From Monomorium pharaonis (taxonomy: Eukaryota > Arthropoda > Insecta > Hymenoptera > Formicidae): a stretch of DNA of 64,000 bases. Shown here one piece after another: positions 46,301-55,413 of the stretch. The stretch lies in NCBI RefSeq assembly GCF_013373865.1, contig NC_050474.1, positions 20,937,116-21,001,115 of the forward strand, read 5' to 3'. The notes under the pieces are model-generated. The model did not search any database, was not told the DNA's origin, and saw only the letters and a program-made list of their open reading frames with translations. Position 1 is the first letter of the stretch, and each line of letters opens with the position of its first letter. Both the position numbers and the translations under genes were made by a program.

Positions 46301-49300
46301 ATCTCGTCAATATTTTATTACGCGCGGGAAAACAATACGCGGCAGCCGGTCCGCAATTACGGTCGGGCGAATCCCCGAGTGTGCAGTAAAAAAGTTTATT
46401 TTTTTTTTTTTACATATATTGCAAAATAACGTTTTTTCCCCTCGCGACGCACAAAGTCAGCGGCAATTGCAGCGGGTTACAAAATATACCACCGGCGAGT
46501 CGATTCGCGCTGGCTTGTGTCATAATGCAACACCGCGGGCACGTGTATGCATTCGCGCGTCGGTGTATGCATGCATTTAAAACGATTTGCGCAATCGGCT
46601 GGGCGGTCGTGCATCGTAGGAGCCGGCGCGATTCGAGGGGAAGACGAAGGCGGATTCGCGGCTCACGACGCGCGCGCTTGTGTGTGCGTCTTAACGCGTG
46701 CTCAAAGCGAGATGCAAGCACGCACTGCTCCGCGAAATCGAGACGGAACGGGAAATGAGTTAAGCGTCGATTACACGAGTGGACAGTCTTATACGCTCGC
46801 TAGGGTGATTACGAGCTGGCCGGCTGGTAACGTAATACTCGAACGGCATTTCCTAGTGAAACTCGCGCGCGTTTGTTTTCGCCGATTAATTGCGCGCTAA
46901 ACGCGCGCGAGATTTTCACCGCCGCCGCCGCCCTCATTTACATGCGCATACATTTTCGGCCACCTCGTTTCACTCGCGCGCGCGAATACAAATGATCGAT
47001 TTCGAGCTGATTCTCCGCGCGGGTTATCGTTAATAATGCCATTGTTCAATTTATCTTGGCGCTCCGATCGCTCGATTATCAGGCCTGACCGTTTCGGTAA
47101 TTGGAAACGCATAAATATAAATAACTTGAATTCCCAAACGTAACATCGGATCGGATTTACACCGCCTAATTTCGTACGTTGTAATTTCACGTCGCATTCA
47201 AGTAGATTTGAGTTCGCAGTAAAGTGTCGCAACGAGATCTTATCCGATAAATTCCATTCGATTTTACGACGAAGATGCTTTGCAAAATATTAAACTTCGA
47301 GGATATCTATTTCCTTCACTTTTATTTATCGTGTTCTATTTATACCGTTATCAATTTCATTCGATATCTCGCCTTATCTGAGCCGGGACTAGACATTTCG
47401 GCGTCCGAAAGAAAGGAAAAAATGCGCCTCTTAGCGACAAAACAGATTTCTCTAACGGCATGTAAAACGTAATAAGAAATAAAATCAATTACTGATATTT
47501 GAGATATTAATATTAATTTAATAGGAGCCGGTTGTTCCAACTTCTTGGTAAACTTATCTATCGGGTAAATATGTGTCTGTCTTTATTTATTTAAAAAAAA
47601 TTGAAGGTAGACACATGCATACCTGATAGATAAGTTTACCAAGAAGTTGGAACAACCGGCCCTAGGAATGTATAATTATATGTATAGAGATATACGTTAC
47701 GACATACAGATAAAGATTTGTCATTCTATTTTCATTTTACGTCTAATGAACGTGGATATAAAGATAGACGAAAAACACTTCATAATTTCGTTCTCGATAC
47801 GTGTATATAATATTTTACATTTACGCAAATATTAATTTTTGTAAAAATTTATAGAAATGCATTTTTTTCGTTTAAAGTAATGTCTTTATAATTGCAAAAT
47901 CATCAATTATTTCATCAAAATTTATATCCTTACATATTCATCAATTTCTACACTGAGAAAAAAGTTATTTGTTAATTTGATTAAATTTTTCAACTTGATT
48001 AAATTCCTTTAATTCAAGTATTAATATATTTCAATGAAATGTACAAATAACTGAAGAAATTTAATCAAGTTGAAAAATTTAGTCAAGTTAATATTTTTTT
48101 CTCAGTGTATATTTAATCATTTTTCTTGAATTAATGATCTTAAATATTATAATTTCTTAGCGAATTAATTAAAATATATGAAAATTTATATTGCCATATT
48201 TGCATTTTTGACACGAAACAAATATCTCGCTCGCCACACCCTTTATAGTCCCAGCTCCGCAGCACTTCTCTCTTTCTCAATACTCGTTGCATTTAATTAT
48301 CATAATATACATGTATTCTTCATTAGCTTTTTTTTATCGTGTTATTCTAAACATCTCTCGCACTTTCTCCGAGCAGGAGGCACAATTTCGCGCCGGCCTC
48401 TCCGCTACCAGGTGACCCCGGCGAATTACCTCCGATATCGCTGTCATTCTCCAGGGAAAATGGCACGATGTAGGTCGTCCGTTCGAAGATTTGCTCGTCG
48501 GTCGTCTGCGTGATCGGATCCGCCGTGGCGACGAGGAGCCTCAGGAACAGGGCCAGCGAGGCCGCCAGTTGAGCGACACTGGCCACGCTGGTCCACGACA
48601 TCTCTTCTTCTTTCTTCCTTTCTTCGCCACGCTGCAGCTGCAGCTGTAAAACGCCGCGTGCTCCGCGCGCGTACGCCTCTCTCTCTCTCCCTCTGTTCTT
48701 TCTTCCTTTCCTTTCTCTTGCTTCAAGTCTTCTTTCGTTCTTTTTCTCTTGCTATTTCACGAATTCGCCCATCCTCGCCGAGGAACACGGGGGCGTTCCT
48801 CTCGCGACGCGTCTACGCTCCTGATTATCACACCGTCTTCGTCACAGCGGTCCAACGGTGGAGCGCACAACGACGCATTGTACATCACTAGCCGTTGTTC
48901 GTCGTCACTGTCACATATCGCAGGGAGCGGAAAGGTTCCTTGGGTTATCGGGCGGCGAGTCGACCTTTCGGCGAGAAACGTCGCGACGGTTGCACAGCAC
49001 TAGTTTCGAGAACGGCTACTTCCTGTTTGGAGCAAACCACGACGTGAGCCCACAAGGTCCGCGCGAGTCGCGCGGAGAGATCGGCTCGGCGCGGCTCGCG
49101 CGCGCGGAAAGGGAGGCACACGTCGACGAGAAATTCGCGCGGCGGGGATGGCGGAATAAGCGGATGCGGAAATCGCGCTATCTATGAAACACGAGAGAGA
49201 AAGAGGGAGGAAAAAAATTTTGCGAGGTCGCAGCGCCGAGACTCTATCTATCGGAAGGCCCAGCCTCGGAAAGTTCGAATCGAAAGTTGACATCGATAGC

Positions 49301-51365
49301 TGTGCATCAACTCGCGCCTCGTGCATCAAGGCACGTACACCGCGGGCTTTATCGTTATTTCAACTGCGCCCGAGTAGCGATAATACGTAACGTAATGCTC
49401 GGATAGGTGGACGAAGACTAGCCGAAATATCACCGCGGACGAGCATTCGTCATCGACGGCGCACACGATCGTGTGTGTCACGAGGGAGGAACGTAGGCAG
49501 GCAGCGGATTATTCGGACCCCTTGGAACGTTGTCGAGTGACTTCCCCTTGCGTTTTTAGTGGACGGAGACTGGGGGGAATACAGCGCCGCTGCTGTCCCT
49601 AAACAACGACGGTGTACGGCGATACCGGTCGTGCCGTTATCGAGCCCGATCTGTCGCGGGTAGTAGAAGTGAAAAATAGCGAAAACGCATCTGTAACCGC
49701 CCGTAAAGAGTTGGAATAGATTGGCGTTTGCCCTTCTTCACACCGCGTCTTGCGAACTACGTGACGTGAAATATCAGCGTTAATCATCTCGGGATCTTTA
49801 ATAAGATCTTTACCTGAACAAGCGTTTAGAATTCAAGGACGAGCCCCTTGTGCATTCGCAAGTTTGTGTGGAGATTTATTCGCGATACACGCTATTTCCT
49901 AACCGCTCGGAGCCTCTTCGGAATCACGGGGATCTTTTCCAGGAAAACTGCTCTCCAAATAAAATCCCGGCACAATGTAGAAAGTTTGCGCACGTACGAA
50001 CTTTTCCAGCACCCCGTATATCCCTTCAATTTCCGATCTGCGGGGAGGAGGACGAGGAACTTTCGAAGCGACGAGAGTGAATTTTCCTGATACAATGCGA
50101 ACAATTAAACATCAGTCGCAGGAGAAACTGAGTTAGCTCGAACGCCGGGTTAAACGGATAAAGAAGCAAATTACAGGACGGCCAATAATAATGGCGCTTC
50201 CTCGTCAATAGAGAAAGAAAGAGAAGGAGAGAGGGAGGGAGGTACCCCTCGCACAAAGGGACTTGTGCTCCAGTTTCATATTCTATTTACTGCCTAATTG
50301 GCACCGCGGAATAGATAAATAATTGCGAGAGAGCCCCGCGGAATAATGCCGACGAATAACGTGACACGCGTTATTTCGCGACAACATAAACTTTTATTCA
50401 ATGCAGAAGAATCGCATATACGACCGCGTACAACGATGGTCCGCAATTGGCTCATAAAGGAACAATGACGTTTCGTTAAGCTCCTTTTTATATGCGTTTT
50501 TTATTTGCAAAGCATAAAAGATGCGTGTTGCAACGTTGATTGCACGCTGGTAACGATAATTAAAACACGATGTGTGTATTTCTGCGTTTCGCGATTGAAG
50601 GTATTATTGGTAATTGAAATGGCCGTCCGTGATGATTGTCTGCGCGCCAAGCGTGTCGGGTGCTTATTTGTCGGTGAAAAACAGTTGAAAAGTTCGGTCC
50701 TCTCCGCGAGAAAAGGGCGATGCAAAGCGGATGAGACTAATCCACGATTCCCACGTCAATTCCACGCACGCGCTCGAGTTTTTACTCTTCGCAGCGAGAG
50801 ACGGAACCCTGAATATAATCGTCCAAACGGGAGCAAAGAGAGGGAAAAAAAAAGCCGGGTAGACCGCGCCCCATTTCGTGACTCGTCTACATTCGGCCGG
50901 CGCGAAACGAAACGTTTCGCAATGACATACACCAAATGAAAATTACCCGGAAGAGGAGCGACGATGTAAGGAGATTGGCCCGTAAGGAATTTCCTACTGT
51001 CACGTTTCGAATCCTTCCCTTCGCCGAAAGATCCTTCGAAGCAAGGAAAACAACGAGTCTCCTTACGCGACTTTCGTACGAGACGAACAAAGAGAGAAGA
51101 ATCGGAGAGGATGCACCGACGAATGCGCTACGGACCATTCGTTAGGAAACGATATCAGGTCGAAATTGGGACGGTCCGCGATTCGAAACGGCAGCGCGAA
51201 ATGGATTGACCCCGATCGCGCGAGAGAGAAGTTCGCCGGAGCGTGCGTTGAACCGTCGTCGTCGTCGTCGCCGCCGTTTTTTTCCCCCGATGCGTTTTCA
51301 CGACGCGGCGGATGTACCGAGTTTCACCGATCGAACTCGCAACGAGTCCTTCAACGTCGTCGTTA

Positions 51366-51408
<43 letters not shown>

Positions 51409-52317
51409 GCGTCGCCGCGCCGCGCTGCGACGGAATCGCTCGATTCGGCTATTTTTCCTCTCGCGTCAAATCGGACCGGAAGTTAGGGAGACGCTCATTT
51501 CGTTTTCTCTTTATTATTCAACGGCACTCGCGTCCTGATTTATTTTTGGAGAATCTCCGATACTTTTTGTTATTCATTCGACGTCCAATGAAATTGTCAC
51601 AATTTTTTCTCGCGATAAATCGGAGATAAGTTAGATTTCTCGTGACAAACAAGTTAAATATGTTGACAGATGTGTCATTGAAAAGTTTATCGATATTCCT
51701 CATTAATCAAAGTGACTCACAATAGTGCCGCATCGTGTTCGCCTTTTTTTTCGTTCCATTCGAGTACACAAAGGAAAAGCGAGGGAAGTGTCATCGGATT
51801 CTCTATTAATGTCCGGCTATAACCGAAATGAGTTGCAGTAGAAATTTCTCGCGTCGAATATGAAAGGATCGAAAGCCAAGCGGCGAAAAAAAGCTACGAC
51901 TTGGTCACCCCATTTTCACTTTAATGGCACCTGTCGTCTCATCGAAACCGATTAATGCTTCTCGATAATCAAAATCACTCGCGGAATCACGTGCTCGCGA
52001 CGATGATTCGCGCTCGAGTCAACGCACCGAAAAGCAAAGTCGAAAGAAAAAAAAAACGAGAGAGCTAGAGAGAATGTAGCAAATGTTTTTTTTTTCACGC
52101 AGCAAACATAAGTTGTGCTTTCACGTTTCTCTATCGATTTAATCAACCTCTTCCTCCTCTCCCGTTTCTCTTGCGAACACTCGTCGAAGCGTTCACAGAG
52201 TCATTCACAGAGTACGAGAGCACGAAAGAACCTCAAGGATTTTTTTCGAAGGACAGCGGTCACTTCCTGCACCTGCCCGATGAAACGAAACGAATGAGAT
52301 GAGGAGAGGGAAAAAAG

Positions 52318-52363
<46 letters not shown>

Positions 52364-53446
52364 TAAAAAATCACCGACAGAAGCACGTAGAGAGGTAGAC
52401 GCGCGGAATACAGAGAGGCTATATCACGGAATATTCGCCGCACTGGTTTCATTTTGGCACTGCTCGACATGCACGTCTCTCGCTCACGCTCGCGCGTCGC
52501 TTATCGACCCCACGGCGACCCCGTCGTATCTGCCCACTCTGCCGAAATCCGATTCGGTCGCCCCGCGAGCGTACGATCGAAGAGCCGCGAGTCCCGGCCC
52601 CGAACAAAGGATCACGCCCAGGGCGAGCGGACCCGCTCGCGATATATCCTCGCGATTTCACGGACTAGGCGTCAACCAGCGATCCGGAGGAGGCGTCGTC
52701 GGAATCGGACGGTCCGCCGCCATCTCGGCGAGCTCGCGCTCTCTGTCTGTCTTTCTCTCTCTCTCTCTCTCTCTCCCTCTCTCGCCTTTCCGCTCTCCTT
52801 CTCTCTTCCTCTCACTCTCTCGTTATCTCTCTCGCCTTCTCCACCGCCGGGACGGCCTTTCTCTCGGTCGTGACTTTTCGCACTCGCGCCGCGATTCCGC
52901 GATTCCGCCGCGAGCCGCGCCATCCAGACCGCGATCGATCGAGGAGAACGCACGCGACTCGCCGATTATTATTCTTACACGAGAGAGAACGGGCGCACTC
53001 ACACACCGACAGCACCGCGGGGCCCACCACCAACGCGCGTACTGTCAATCGCGCGCGTGAGCGCGACGCGTGCACGCCAACGACTACACGCGCACTCGCG
53101 GCGCCGCACCGCCGCATCGAGAGAGCTCGCTCGCTCGCTCGCTCGCTCGCTCCGAATTACCCACGCACTCACGCACTACTCACGCACGTACCGTTCACGC
53201 ACTACTCACGCGTACTACTACTCGAGCGGACGCGCCCGCGCACACGCGACTCTCCAGGCACTCGTCGTGCATCCTATATACGCGTCGTCCCTCGTATCCG
53301 GCGAAGCGTGCGTGAACCTCGCTTGCTGCACCCACGCGGAAGACCCGAGAGACGCTCCGAGAAAGAGAGAGAGAGAGAGACGCACGTGCGCCCGACGCGA
53401 GCACGATACTCCGGACGACGAGGACGACGACGACGACGAGCGGACC

Positions 53447-53477
<31 letters not shown>

Positions 53478-53955
53478 AGCGTGCCGATGCAGCGTGCTCG
53501 CCGCGGTCGACTCGTGTGTGCGGCGGGCACTTCTCTCTCTCTTTCACTCCGGCTGCCGCGTGCTGAAAAATCGGGGAAAATCGATCGTCGAGACCAGGCG
53601 CGGCGCCGACCGAAACGCCGTGGCAGGCAGCTGCTCCAGCCGGCCGCTTTCTCTCTTTCTCCCCTCCTCACTCTCTCTCTCTCTCTCTCTCTCCCTCTCT
53701 CTCGCTTGCTCGCTCCTTCTCACCTTCTTTCTCTTTCTCTCTTTTTCTTCGGTCGGGACTGCAGTCGGCTTCCTCTGTCGCACGGTCGCCGGCTGTCACG
53801 ATCCCTACTTCTTCCCCTTCCTCCAGTTCCTGATCGTTCAGCGTTTCTCTCTCCCTCTCTGTCTCTTGCGCGCGCGAGTGGGAGCTCTCTCTTTCCCTCT
53901 TGAATCGTCGAATCAGCTGCCTCTGTCCTCTCTCTTCATCTCCCGTTTTCCTTTT

Positions 53956-54050
<95 letters not shown>

Positions 54051-55413
54051 GTCTCTCTTTCTCGCTCCTTCTCTCGTTCTTTCATTAATAAGCTCGCGGA
54101 GTAAAGCCTCGTTGGAAACTTCTTATAAATTCACAGAACAGACAGTCTCCCTCGACATACCAAATTCCATGTTGAATGTTGAGAGAAATATTTCGCCGTG
54201 GATGAGAAATTCCCAGGCGTAATCGCGAGTACACGTATCGCGCATCCTCCTCTGGATTTTATGGGAATACTTCCTTCGGGGAAATGGAGCACTCTCGACG
54301 TCCGCGAAGAGTTTCCGAGACGAGAGTGCGGCTGCAGCTAGAAAGTTGTCGGCGGTATATGCGCGGAGCACGATGATGACGATGATTCAGAGTGCAACGA
54401 TGAAAACGATGAATCACCGCTGGCGGAAGATGCATACAGTCTACTAAAATGCGTTCTAAACACGCTGGGAAAACTTCGGAGGTCGGAACTTCTTTCCACA
54501 AAGACTATCATTTTTTTCCCCCCTTCCTTGAAAAAATCCGCTTCAACGACTTATTGCTCCTTCGACGAAGCTTTCAACGCTAAGCATTTCGATAGATACG
54601 TTCGTAATCCGGCGCGAATTGTCGCTACGCGATAAGAGGGTTTACCTTAAGTCTGACTGAGGGCAATGCCAGTCTCTGCTTAATAATTAACACAAATGTT
54701 AATGCAAACGATATTGCGCACCGAAGCGAACGCACTCCCCCGTAACTACGCAGAACTCTCGTCTTGCAGCTGCAGCTAAACCAGCTTCCCGTTTCAATAC
54801 CTTGTTACGAGCGCGTTCTGCTTTACCGTGCTCGGGTATATACGGTATTCCGTGTCCTAGGCATTGTGCACCAAGTACCACCCTAATTCAATTTCGTACT
54901 CTAGTTTTGTTCATTTCCGACTCTTCTCTTTCCCGTTGTGTCTTCGCGCGACATCACGCTCGATGACTTCATCCCTTCCCCCACCCCTCAACCTAATCGT
55001 CCGTTCTCTCTTACTTACCGCCCTCGTCGGTCATCACGGTCACGGTCGACGCGGGTCCGTGACCCTCCGGGTTGAACACCTGCAGGGAGACAAGGTACTG
55101 CGTGAAGGTATCCAAATTGTGAATGCTGTGGTTCTGAAAGAGAAAAAAAAAAGAACGAGTTTCACTTTCTGCCTTTCCTTTCTCCTCTCTTAGCAGACGG
55201 CGCGCAATGAGATCGAGTGACTTACGTCGACAGCGGGATCGCGAATGTAAACGTTCTTCATTTCTTCATCCGCTTTCTCGCGTCGCCGATACCCGATGCG
55301 ATACCCAAGGAACTCGCCGTGTATGGTGTCGCGGCTCGGCGGCTTCCATGCCAGATAAATAGACGTCGCTGAGGTATTGTGCGCCGCCGTGATGGTCGGT
55401 TTTCCTTCTGGAA
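33854..55413 (-). CDS. Ptp99A: Receptor protein tyrosine phosphatase, Ptp99A type, C-terminal 1120 residues (15 exons, 5' end outside window)
   Basis: A single-pass receptor phosphatase that removes phosphate from phosphotyrosine and in flies works in axon guidance. In window numbering: FN3 (1-101), FN3 (102-about 205), FN3 (to about 300), TM helix (about 329-352), catalytic D1 (about 400-680) and D2 (about 725-970), then a 150-residue tail. D1 keeps every hallmark: KNRYLNILAYDH, DYVNANYIDGW, WPDHGVP with Asp589, and VHCSAGVGRTGTY with Cys621 and Arg627. D2 reads WPHNNNP and VVMDRYGG in the equivalent places, so it lacks both the acid and the nucleophilic Cys. An Asp at the Cys position is a feature of the PTPRG/PTPRZ/Ptp99A class. 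Exons sum to 3362 nt, and one upstream nucleotide gives 1121 codons with the TGA. All phases agree. Confidence 0.93.
34440..34575 (-). CDS. Ptp99A: Ptp99A exon: D2 helical region
   Basis: Encodes RYGGVEAALFILLTTLNKQ and ADIYMFAKLLYMKRPGVFR. This directly follows the degenerate active-site loop; R completes VVMDR across the splice. Acceptor cattttag, donor gtgagt. Confidence 0.93.
34661..34938 (-). CDS. Ptp99A: Ptp99A exon: D2 core with degenerate catalytic motifs
   Basis: Encodes EYPEFWPIEGKDLESETFRV through SGLWPHNNNPKTFVSIIQDF and ends GPIVVMD. WPH stands where active domains have WPD, and VVMD where they have VHCS. Acceptor tccatcag, donor gtgtgc, ending in phase 2. Confidence 0.94.
35013..35137 (-). 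CDS. Ptp99A: Ptp99A exon: D2 substrate-loop region
   Basis: Encodes GFQRNREFIITQHPMENTIM and EFWQMMWDHNAQTIVMLTQC, equivalent to the G(F)xxxxxFIAxQGP and WRMVWE motifs of D1. Acceptor gtttctag, phase 1. It ends in phase 0 before gtacgt. Confidence 0.94.
35219..35390 (-). CDS. Ptp99A: Ptp99A exon: start of D2
   Basis: Encodes LVTSWKPKDFNLVSATKACN, NRNMDIIPIENARVHL and DGSDYINATWVS. These match the NRYxxIxPYDxxRV and DYINAxxV landmarks. Acceptor ctctctag, donor gtaagt, ending in phase 1. The 81-nt intron that follows has no in-frame stop. Confidence 0.93.
35486..35777 (-). CDS. Ptp99A: Ptp99A exon: D1 active-site loop and D1-D2 linker
   Basis: Completes CSAGVGRTGTYIVIDAML, then FGFLKHIRTQRNFLVQTEEQ (the Q-loop) and a linker ending AWNNIEAQYK. 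Acceptor tgttttag, phase 2. It ends in phase 0 before gtaact. Confidence 0.95.
35927..36102 (-). CDS. Ptp99A: Ptp99A exon: D1 WPD loop
   Basis: Encodes QIKKKKNGTNMGERTIWQYH, then YTSWPDHGVPDHPLPVLSFI and ends PIVVHC. It holds the general-acid Asp of the WPD loop and the Cys nucleophile at its end. Acceptor tttttaag, donor gtaaaa. Confidence 0.95.
36245..36370 (-). CDS. Ptp99A: Ptp99A exon: D1 RKCDQYWP-type segment
   Basis: Encodes RKCDMYWPKEGTETYGYIQV and TYTIRTLQIRHLK. It is a 126-nt phase-0 exon whose ends match NLVERGR upstream and QIKKKK downstream. Acceptor cttgtag, donor gtatat. Confidence 0.93.
37106..37292. mobile_element. TA-flanked foldback element with CACTGAGA-type ends in a Ptp99A intron
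   Basis: The left arm starts cacagagagaaaaatttctt. The reverse complement of the right arm starts cactgagagagagatttctt. Both continue to gactattccaaa(a/g)catatat. TA dinucleotides flank both ends (37104-37105 and 37293-37294). About 187 bp and non-coding. Confidence 0.8.
37548..37768 (-). CDS. Ptp99A: Ptp99A exon: D1 phosphotyrosine-recognition region
   Basis: Encodes YDHTRVQLLSCGGGPPKKGQ, DYVNANYIDGWQRARAYIGT, QGPLPPTFDGFWRMVWEQ and VSIVVMITNLVERGR. Acceptor attatag, phase 1. It ends in phase 0 before gtaagt. Confidence 0.95.
38442..38725 (-). CDS. Ptp99A: Ptp99A exon: juxtamembrane segment and N-terminal D1
   Basis: Encodes PIFRKCFHTAYYYLDYPPRN through FVQHVASLHADGDIGFSKEY and ends NKAKNRYLNILA. 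Acceptor cttatccag, phase 2. It can receive either the TM exon (41687-41943) or the small exon at 39074-39096, which both end in phase 2. Confidence 0.94.
39074..39096 (-). CDS. Ptp99A: Candidate alternative first coding exon for a soluble Ptp99A phosphatase
   Basis: ATG at 39096 opens MKKFFRN and then TT before a perfect gtaagt donor. The phase (2) matches the acceptor at 38725, so splicing would read MKKFFRNLPIFRKCFH and continue into D1, 775 residues without any ectodomain or TM. The sequence upstream (39100-39480) is CpG-rich and promoter-like. Cytosolic forms made from an internal promoter are known for vertebrate PTPRE. I have no transcript evidence here. Confidence 0.5.
39100..39490 (-). 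promoter_or_regulatory. CpG-rich, promoter-like block upstream of the small internal exon
   Basis: GC- and CpG-rich sequence (gcgtagcgtcacgctgcg, ccacgccgcgccacgag) set in AT-rich intron, immediately 5' of the candidate ATG at 39096 on the minus strand. An open frame of 88 codons (39359 to 39093) ends by overlapping that ATG. The promoter role is inferred from composition and position only. Confidence 0.35.
39500..41686 (-). other. Ptp99A intron between TM exon and D1, proximal part
   Basis: Contains (GA)n around 39699-39718, an AT-rich stretch at 39830-40870 and moderately GC-rich DNA at 40980-41680. The plus-strand motif tttttttctcagtg near 40193-40206 resembles one end of the CACTGAGA foldback family, but I could not find its partner. 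No exon seen. Confidence 0.5.
41687..41943 (-). CDS. Ptp99A: Ptp99A exon: end of last FN3 and transmembrane helix
   Basis: Encodes AIIPNLTVNTVYEIMVRGAT (FN3 end), a stalk with VTRDCDKIPPLMRRSSKD and the helix AGVIAGMVCACFAVMLAITS followed by FVLWK. Acceptor gctcgcag, phase 0. It ends in phase 2 before gtaagt. Confidence 0.94.
42179..42357. repeat. Foldback (inverted-repeat) element in a Ptp99A intron
   Basis: Positions 42179-42217 (tatttaacatttatatgtac...) and the reverse complement of 42319-42357 (tatttaacgtttaaacgtat...) match over about 39 bp with few differences. The inner arms also pair (tcatgaataaataag with its partner). It resembles a degraded MITE. Confidence 0.65.
42593..42876 (-). 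CDS. Ptp99A: Ptp99A exon: end of second and start of third visible FN3
   Basis: Encodes HPYTEYKIWVKAYTRKNEGE, then PSAPQILNLTCQSHESVYVH and WARPAHFWGSIDYYYINYRR. Acceptor gttttgcag, phase 1. It ends in phase 0 before gtacat. Confidence 0.94.
43525..43737 (-). CDS. Ptp99A: Ptp99A exon: start of second visible FN3
   Basis: Encodes APTKPENLTSRGITGTTIEL, SWSEPENANGVIAGYRVYYM and HSNYTDVKMHLPDKL. Acceptor ctcttccag, phase 1. It ends in phase 1 before gtaagt. Its phase-1 start fits both the upstream FN3 exon (55019) and the signal-peptide exon (48430). Confidence 0.94.
43738..47520 (-). other. Ptp99A intron, distal part before the foldback elements
   Basis: No exon recognised. Contents: a C-run at 43813-43827, (GA)n at 44954-44971, a GC-rich block with gcgcggcgcggcgc near 45048-45068, (TAC)n at 45570-45587, a G-run at 46231-46242, and CpG-rich sequence at 46540-46930. 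Confidence 0.5.
47524..47662. mobile_element. Near-perfect hairpin MITE with TA flanks
   Basis: The left arm ggagccggttgttccaactt... is matched by the reverse complement of the right arm gggccggttgttccaactt.... About 35 consecutive bases are identical and pairing extends imperfectly to about 58 bp, leaving a short AT-rich loop. TA borders both ends. About 139 bp and non-coding. Confidence 0.85.
47951..48107. mobile_element. TA-flanked MITE with CACTGAGAAAAAA ends
   Basis: The left end cactgagaaaaaagttattt and the reverse complement of the right end cactgagaaaaaaatattaa agree, and both arms continue to tttttcaacttgattaaatt. TA on both sides (47949-47950 and 48108-48109). About 157 bp. Confidence 0.85.
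48430..48601 (-). CDS. Ptp99A: Candidate alternative first exon with signal peptide (short Ptp99A receptor)
   Basis: The ATG at 48601 is followed by MSWTSVASVAQLAASLALFL and RLLVATA-DP, a good signal peptide with an ATA/D cleavage site, then TDEQIFERTTYIVPFSLEND. It ends in phase 1 at a gtaatt donor and so fits the phase-1 acceptor at 43737, giving ...NDSDIGAPTKPENL. The result would be a 1076-residue receptor with two FN3 domains, skipping the FN3 encoded at 55 kb and everything upstream. Because this exon lies downstream of the 55-kb exons, it can only be an alternative start. A purine is at -3 of the ATG. The presence of the exon is clear from the signal peptide and phase; its use is inferred. 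Confidence 0.65.
48602..49200 (-). promoter_or_regulatory. Pyrimidine-tract and CpG-rich region 5' of the signal-peptide exon
   Basis: Directly upstream (minus strand) of the ATG at 48601 lies a GA-rich leader (CT-rich on the plus strand, 48601-48760) and then CpG-rich DNA to about 49160. This fits a 5' UTR plus promoter. No TATA box or initiator was clearly identified. Confidence 0.35.
49201..52290 (-). other. Ptp99A intron, middle part
   Basis: No exon recognised. The region includes (GTC)n-type triplets at 51251-51276 and 51366-51407, short GA runs and moderately GC-rich unique sequence. Confidence 0.45.
51366..51407. repeat. (TCG)14 trinucleotide repeat
   Basis: Fourteen uninterrupted tcg units, preceded by shorter interrupted runs from 51354. 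Reads as poly-Ser, poly-Val or poly-Arg in plus frames, which explains the open frames here; there is no sign that it is coding. Confidence 0.9.
52291..54080. repeat. Low-complexity CpG- and CT-rich block
   Basis: Contains (GA)n at 52318-52362, (CT)n at 52757-52775, (GCTC)n at 53125-53151, (GAC/GAG)n at 53413-53440, (GCT)10 at 53448-53477, (CT)n at 53671-53705 and a (CT)n tract of about 100 bp at 53960-54058. Long open frames on both strands result from this composition. Confidence 0.85.
55019..55133 (-). CDS. Ptp99A: Ptp99A exon: second half of first visible FN3
   Basis: Encodes NHSIHNLDTFTQYLVSLQVF and NPEGHGPASTVTVMTDEG. Acceptor ctctttcag, phase 0. It ends in phase 1 before gtaagt. The N-P-E-G-x-G-P form of the FN3 G-strand region is typical of Ptp99A. 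Confidence 0.92.
55226..55413 (-). CDS. Ptp99A: Ptp99A exon: first half of first visible FN3
   Basis: Encodes VPEGKPTITAAHNTSATSIY, LAWKPPSRDTIHGEFLGYRI and GYRRREKADEEMKNVY. Acceptor tttgtgcag, phase 1, which shows that at least one more coding exon lies upstream on the minus strand, beyond 64000. It ends in phase 0 before gtaagt. Confidence 0.92.

Noticed and set aside
52299..53060. 253-codon plus-strand open frame
   Set aside because: Composition is simple-repeat and CpG driven, there is no domain, and overlapping open frames of similar length occur on both strands.
52870..54222. 450-codon plus-strand open frame with a poly-Leu stretch resembling a signal peptide
   Set aside because: It has no ATG before the Leu run (only a GTG start). 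The Leu run is the (GCT)10 repeat and the rest is translated CT repeat (Ser-Leu). No splice-linked downstream exon was found.
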